Below are positions 59,588 to 64,000 of a stretch of DNA of 64,000 nt, piece after piece. The DNA comes from Kitagawia praeruptora (Eukaryota; Streptophyta; Magnoliopsida; Apiales; Apiaceae). The stretch lies in assembly GCA_037693485.1 (NCBI GenBank), contig JAVIWW010000049.1, forward strand, positions 62,001-126,000, read 5' to 3'. The first letter of the stretch is position 1. Every line of letters starts with the position of its first letter. The translations under genes were made by a program, and so were the position numbers. The notes under the pieces are model-generated. The model made no database searches, had not been told where the DNA came from, and was given only the letters and a program-made list of their open reading frames with translations.

Positions 59588-59929
59588 TACTTGTAAGATC
59601 TGCACGCACATAATCTGAACTGACTTCGAACTGAACTGACTTGGAAATTTCAGTTTCCTCCTTTTGTAAAACAATTTATGTTCAGTTTAAGTATTTTGTA
59701 GAAATCCCAAGGCTTTTTGGGTGTAACTTAATTGGCATCTTTTTTTAATGTAAGTATGACTGTTTTTTATTTTGGGTGTATGTTTTGCATTGTATTTTAG
59801 CATTTTGCGGATGCTTGGGATATATAGGTTTACAGGTGGTATAACTAAATATATGATGAATTTATTTTGGCACCATTTGTAGTGGAAATTAAAATAGGCA
59901 GGTAAAAAAAATGTTTTTGAATGACAAAT
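59588..59929. other. 3' flank of the CACTA-4 TNPA-like gene
   Basis: AT-rich, no gene seen; probably contains the TNPA 3' untranslated region and polyadenylation signals. Ends where the TCGAATT subterminal repeats start. Confidence 0.45.
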
Positions 59930-60588
59930 TCGACCATGACAAGTCGAACTAACTGGCATTTGTTGGGATACTGGTCCATTTTGGGCAATAAATTCGACCT
60001 TTTCTAGTTAAATATAAGTGGTATTTTGGTCGAATTTACTTTGTGACAGCAAACAGTCGCATTTAAGTTTAAACCAAAAACAGTCGAAATAAGCTTTCGA
60101 CCATAGTAGGTCGAAACTGAATTCAACTAATAGCAGTCGAATTTGTAAATTCGACCGTATACAGTCGAATTTGTAAAATTAACTGAAAACGGTCGAAATT
60201 TACAAATTCGACTTTGTTATTCGAATTTGTAAATTCGACCGTATTCGACTTTTTGTGGTCGAATTTACAAATTCGACCACAAAAAGTCGAATTTAAGAAT
60301 CTGGGCGGACTTTTCAAATTTTTTAAAATTTTCAAGTGAAAATTTTGGATTTTCTAAATTCGACCAAACTAAGTCGAATAAAAGCAGTCGTATTTATTCG
60401 GTCGAATATATTCGGTCGAATTTAAGCGGTCGAATTTGGCTAAATTCGACCGAATTGCTAAATTTGACCAGCGCAATTATGACCAGGCTGCATTCGGTCG
60501 AATTTAGCTAAATTCGACAGAAAACGGTCGAATTTAGCCGAATTCGACTGAAAAAAAACGGTCGAATTAAGCCGTTTTCCTTGTAGTG
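59930..60588. repeat. CACTA-4 right subterminal repeats
   Basis: About twenty copies of GTCGAATTTA / TAAATTCGACC and variants in both orientations, spaced 15-40 bases and densest from 60,130 to 60,580, up to the terminus CCTTGTAGTG at 60588. Expected TNPA-binding region. Confidence 0.88.
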
Positions 60589-61187
60589 ATATATGTTATA
60601 AAAACAAGAAACTTAAAACATTGAAAAAGAACAAAGTAAAGTTTAAGAAGAAAAGAAGCTTCATGACAGAAATGTAAGTGGAGAAGGAACACCAAAAGAA
60701 TGGCGTGAGTTTTGTAATTACATAGAAAAAGTACTAAAATGCTAAAGAGTACGAGTGGGTGCAATGTCCATGCTCGGTTTATATAGGACGGGAAAGAATT
60801 CTTGGAAGAGAATCTTATATTTGTTTGAGATTTTTGTTTATTTTATATCTTTATTTGAGTATTTTTTTGTACTTTTTTTTTGACAATGAGAATATTGTGT
60901 GCGTGGCAATGATGTAATACTTATGAAAGATAACATTGTAAGGATGACAATAATGATGAGATATTTCAAAAGATCATTTCTATCTAGTCATAATATCTTT
61001 TACAATTAAACTGTTAAAAATTACAATAATTTAGTTTAAAAACATATGTTTTAAAAAGTGATTGCTTTTTGATTTTACACATGTATATAAAATGAGTGCC
61101 CTAAAAATTTTGGGAATTGATAAATAAGCTCATGTTTTTACTGTTAAAGCTCCAACTTTAATTTTTTGATATTTTAATTACACTACT

Positions 61188-63162
61188 TGTGACGCCCCCA
61201 AATCCACTATTTGTAGACTTAGGTCGCCACTTATCGCCAATACCTGCCTTATACAAATTACATTACAATACATAATAAATATAAAGGTTTTATCATAACA
61301 ACAGGGGTCCTATCCCACAAGTCCAAGCATCGACATATCTCTGAATTATTACAACAAATTACTAGTACACATTATATCACTAAACATGCCGAAACATAGG
61401 CTAATAGTCTTCGATAGGGTCGTCGCCTCTGAGGTAAGCACACTAATCCAGCTCAGTGCCCTGGTGCATTTTCTCCTTTCCCTTGAAACGAGAGGATTCG
61501 CCTTTTTCCGTCTTCACTGAAAACAATATTAACAACAAGAATGAGCAACTATGTGCTCAGCAAGTCCACTGACTCGCTCTCTCACTGACAATGAAGGTGG
61601 AAAGAAAATAACTCTATTTATGAAAGATACTCGAATACAGGCAAAGTGCCCTGATAATACTTTACTGATAGACCAAAATAACTTATCTCTGAGTAAAAGA
61701 AATTTGAATCTTAAAGCTTGAGATACTGGTCTTCCGCCTTCACGATACCCCACAGCGCGATCAACCGCTGTGTCGCAAGTACCGCACACCCGTGATACCC
61801 CATAGCACGATCACTACTATGTCGCAGGTACCACTATATCGTTTTGCTAGCAAAAAGGTGGTTGAAGAGTCAACCTGGCAACTCTTGTGCCAAAATGTTA
61901 ATATTTCTCTTTCGATACCACGAGTTTATTCCTCGTGTTGATCTGAAAGAAAACCCATGGGCCATCTCCCATGTTGACCAGTGGATTTCATGATTTTTCC
62001 CTCCGAATAAGATTTATTGATTTGGATTCCTATTCGATTCTGGCCGACCGCCAGTCTACACTTTGTACGAGACCGACCTGAACAATAGGTCGTCACAATA
62101 TTTTCAAAAGAAATTAATTTATTATATTGACACGAACAATATGTCAATTCAAGACAATAAAGTAACAACCTTGAACAAGTAAGGTTCGTTGATTAGAATA
62201 AATCATGTGGAGTCGTTTTGAAATAATAAGAACGACTCGATTCAGAAAGAAAACTTTCAAATACGCGAGAGTAGGTACTTTAGAGGAAATTCTGGTGTTA
62301 TACTATTCTTCTATTCACTATTCTTCATGTATCTATGTTGATTCGAACAATGAATCAAATTTGAATATTGAAATAAAATTTATCGGATCTGAACAATAGA
62401 TCCGATTGAAGTCAATAAAATCTAACTACCTCGATATATGAGCGTAGTTATAACTGAATAATATTTAAGGGTCATCTTGAACAAATAAGATGCCCTAGAT
62501 TTCAATCTAAGTATGTTCTATGTATTTATCAAAATTTTGGGAAAGTCTCTATATGATAAACAGGATATCTTATAACGAACTAGCAATTCAGAACATATTT
62601 CAACAGAATAATATAACAGCATTTCTCGAAATATTTCAAAAGGAGTGAGGGTCAGAAGGAACTTGCCTCGATCTCGGAGTGCAGTAAATGCAGATAAAAT
62701 TTATACTCTACCCGTGAACTTGACTTCGATCTACGGCTCGAGACTTATGCTCTAAAATGGCAACCAGAAAAACGTGAGCGATTCGTCAAAATAAAATATT
62801 TCTGAACCGATAATATAATATTAAATATCCGTAAATCCCGCTTAACACGAAAATAGGGTTCATAAATAAATTAATATTATTCCTATTTTAATCTCAAAAA
62901 TAATCTAATCCGATCCGGTTAATTAAAATAATTCGAAAATGCTAATTATCAATTTTCCAAAATAAACCCGTATCTAATCTTATTTATTCACAACGTATCA
63001 TTATATTTCTAAATTACGCCCAACTAATCACAAAATATTTCTATTTAATTAATGAATTAATCATACCATTTTTACTAAACTATTTATTACTAACCATATT
63101 AAATAATATTCCAATTTAATGAAACCCATTTGAACCCCTTTTATAATTAATATAAATCTCGG
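61188..63162 (+). mobile_element. Probable LTR-retrotransposon terminal region, interrupted by CACTA-6
   Basis: TGTGACGCCCCCAAATCC at 61188 abruptly replaces U5 sequence. TG ends and this start resemble LTRs of Ty3/gypsy (Tekay/Del-type) elements as I remember them, and 'gctcagcaagt' at about 61,555 is also typical. A short tandem repeat (CGATACCCCA..GCGATCA..TGTCGCAAGTACC, two copies) lies at 61,740-61,830. No coding domain, primer-binding site or right end appears before CACTA-6 begins at 63163. The target duplication cannot be tested. Confidence 0.5.
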
Positions 63163-64000
63163 CACTAGTACAGAAATGTCTTTTTGCATCGCACTTTTAG
63201 CGTCGGTTAAATAGAGAACCGTGGCCTATACATACTATAGGCGTCGGTTGCAAGCTTAACCGACACCTAAAGTCATTTGTAATGGACTTTTGGCGTCTGT
63301 CCGAAAGCAACCGACGCATAAAACTAAACTTTTAGCGTCGGTTTTTACTTAACCGACGCTCAACAGCGTCGCAAACACAACCGACGCTTAAAAATGGACC
63401 TTTAGCGTCAGTTTTAAGTAAACCGACGCATGAAACGCCGAACCTTTAGTGTCGGTCGTAAACAACCGATGCCTAAAGTTGGGTATTTAGCGTCGGTCCT
63501 TACTAAACCGACGCCTAAAACCTACCATTTAGCGTCGGTTATTACTGAACGACGCTTTTGATCATTTATACTTGAATTATAGCATCGGGCCAAGGAATGC
63601 CGACGCTTAAAGCTGATTTTTATGGGTCGGGTCTATAAATGCCGATGCTTAAAGAAAAAAGTAAAAATATAATAAAACACTCCGCCATATTATGAAACAT
63701 TTAACATCTAACATCTACATCTGGGTCATCTCATCTGAGTTATTATATATGTGTACTTCCGGTCCAGCCCACTCCACTCCATCAATTTCACTTTCTGATA
63801 ATGATACACGGGCTCCATTAGGTTTCAATTGGATAGTGTTGGGTTTGATTTCTCTTAATCTAATTTGTTGATGGGTTCAATTTTTGTCGTACTCAATCGG
63901 GCTTTGCTTCTTGGTTTGTAGGGATGACGATTGTGACACTGGAAGAGTTACAACTCCGTTTGTCATCTCGAATAATTCAGTCTTTCATGTAGGTACTCTC
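63163..64000. mobile_element. Left end of CACTA-6, continues beyond the window
   Basis: Begins CACTAGTACAGAAATG. From 63,190 to 63,655 there are about fourteen copies of TTTAGCGTCGGTT / AACCGACGCTAAA in alternating orientation, the arrangement of CACTA subterminal repeats. The sequence 63,660-64,000 has no recognisable gene. The right terminus and target duplication are outside the window. Confidence 0.8.

Larger units (their letters stand above)
45414..60588 (+). mobile_element. CACTA-4, large CACTA transposon, 15,175 bp including nested CACTA-5
   Basis: Left end CACTACAAGAAAAC, right end inverted CACTACAAGGAAAAC. The 3 bp target duplication ATA is at 45411-45413 and 60589-60591, and the unit resumes with TATGTTATAAAAAC as in U4. 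Subterminal repeats GGTCGAATTTAG / CTAAATTCGACC occur at 45,414-46,640 and 59,930-60,580. Genes in the same orientation: TNPD (47,073-50,630) and a TNPA-like gene (51,057-59,587). Without the nested CACTA-5 it is about 10.5 kb, a usual size for an autonomous element. Interruptions in TNPD make this copy probably inactive. Confidence 0.95.
44541..61187 (+). repeat. Macrosatellite unit U5 (type B), interrupted by CACTA-4 and truncated by an LTR element
   Basis: About 1.47 kb of unit sequence remains: 44,541-45,413 and 60,592-61,187. The Stowaway remnant is at 44,973. The promoter-like box is at 60,777-60,785. The unit stops after 'aattacactact' at 61,187, where TGTGACGCCCCC begins, while U4 continues there with 'acccatgatttc'. 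The palindrome part is not in the window. Confidence 0.85.

Overview
The window is repeat-dominated nuclear DNA of a flowering plant, probably a eudicot. It is AT-rich, introns follow GT..AG, and every recognisable coding region belongs to a plant transposable-element family (Ty3 Tat, Ty1/copia, TRIM, CACTA/EnSpm). I see no intact ordinary host gene, rRNA, tRNA or CRISPR array. The species cannot be named from the sequence alone.

Backbone. From about 11.9 to 61.2 kb the underlying DNA is a head-to-tail array of a roughly 3.85 kb unit, a macrosatellite with five units in view (U1-U5). Each unit carries a palindrome with arms of about 420 bp and an 11 bp centre, followed by a His/Gln-codon-rich stretch and AT-rich DNA. 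All other elements sit inside these units, and most can be delimited exactly by target-site duplications (TSDs) and by comparison with the uninterrupted units.

Layout. (1) 1-9.0 kb: a Ty3/gypsy Tat-lineage retrotransposon on the minus strand. Its gag-protease-RT-RNaseH-archaeal RNaseH-integrase frame is broken by four stop codons and by a complete 679 bp TRIM element. Its plus-strand accessory gene has three exons and is intact. (2) 9.28-10.94 kb: about ten copies of a 176 bp satellite. (3) 10.94-11.91 kb: minisatellite DNA rich in CCACGTCA, forming the right end of CACTA-1, which is inserted in U1. (4) 13.35-18.19 kb: a nearly full-length Ty1/copia element in U1 (TSD TAAAT). (5) 23.25-26.30 kb: CACTA-2 in U2 (TSD ACA). 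(6) 26.84-38.92 kb: CACTA-3 in U3 (TSD GTA). It holds an apparently intact 11-exon gene (874 codons) joining a TNPA-type domain to a Ulp1-type cysteine protease, plus a broken TNPD transposase in the opposite orientation. (7) 45.41-60.59 kb: CACTA-4 in U5 (TSD ATA), with a nearly full-length but interrupted TNPD and a TNPA-like gene. The last TNPA exon is split by CACTA-5 (54.77-59.44 kb, TSD CTC, perfect 29 bp terminal inverted repeats), which carries captured kinesin exons. (8) 61.19-63.16 kb: start of an LTR-type element that truncates U5, itself interrupted by CACTA-6, whose left end begins at 63,163 and runs off the window.

How it fits together. Five CACTA elements belong to families with different subterminal repeats and are at different stages of decay. 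CACTA-3 keeps a plausible TNPA-Ulp1 product but has lost TNPD. CACTA-4 keeps most of TNPD but with stops. CACTA-5 has no transposase and could only move in trans. The palindromes in the array could fold into long hairpin RNA if transcribed, so the locus is a candidate small-RNA source. That last point is inference.
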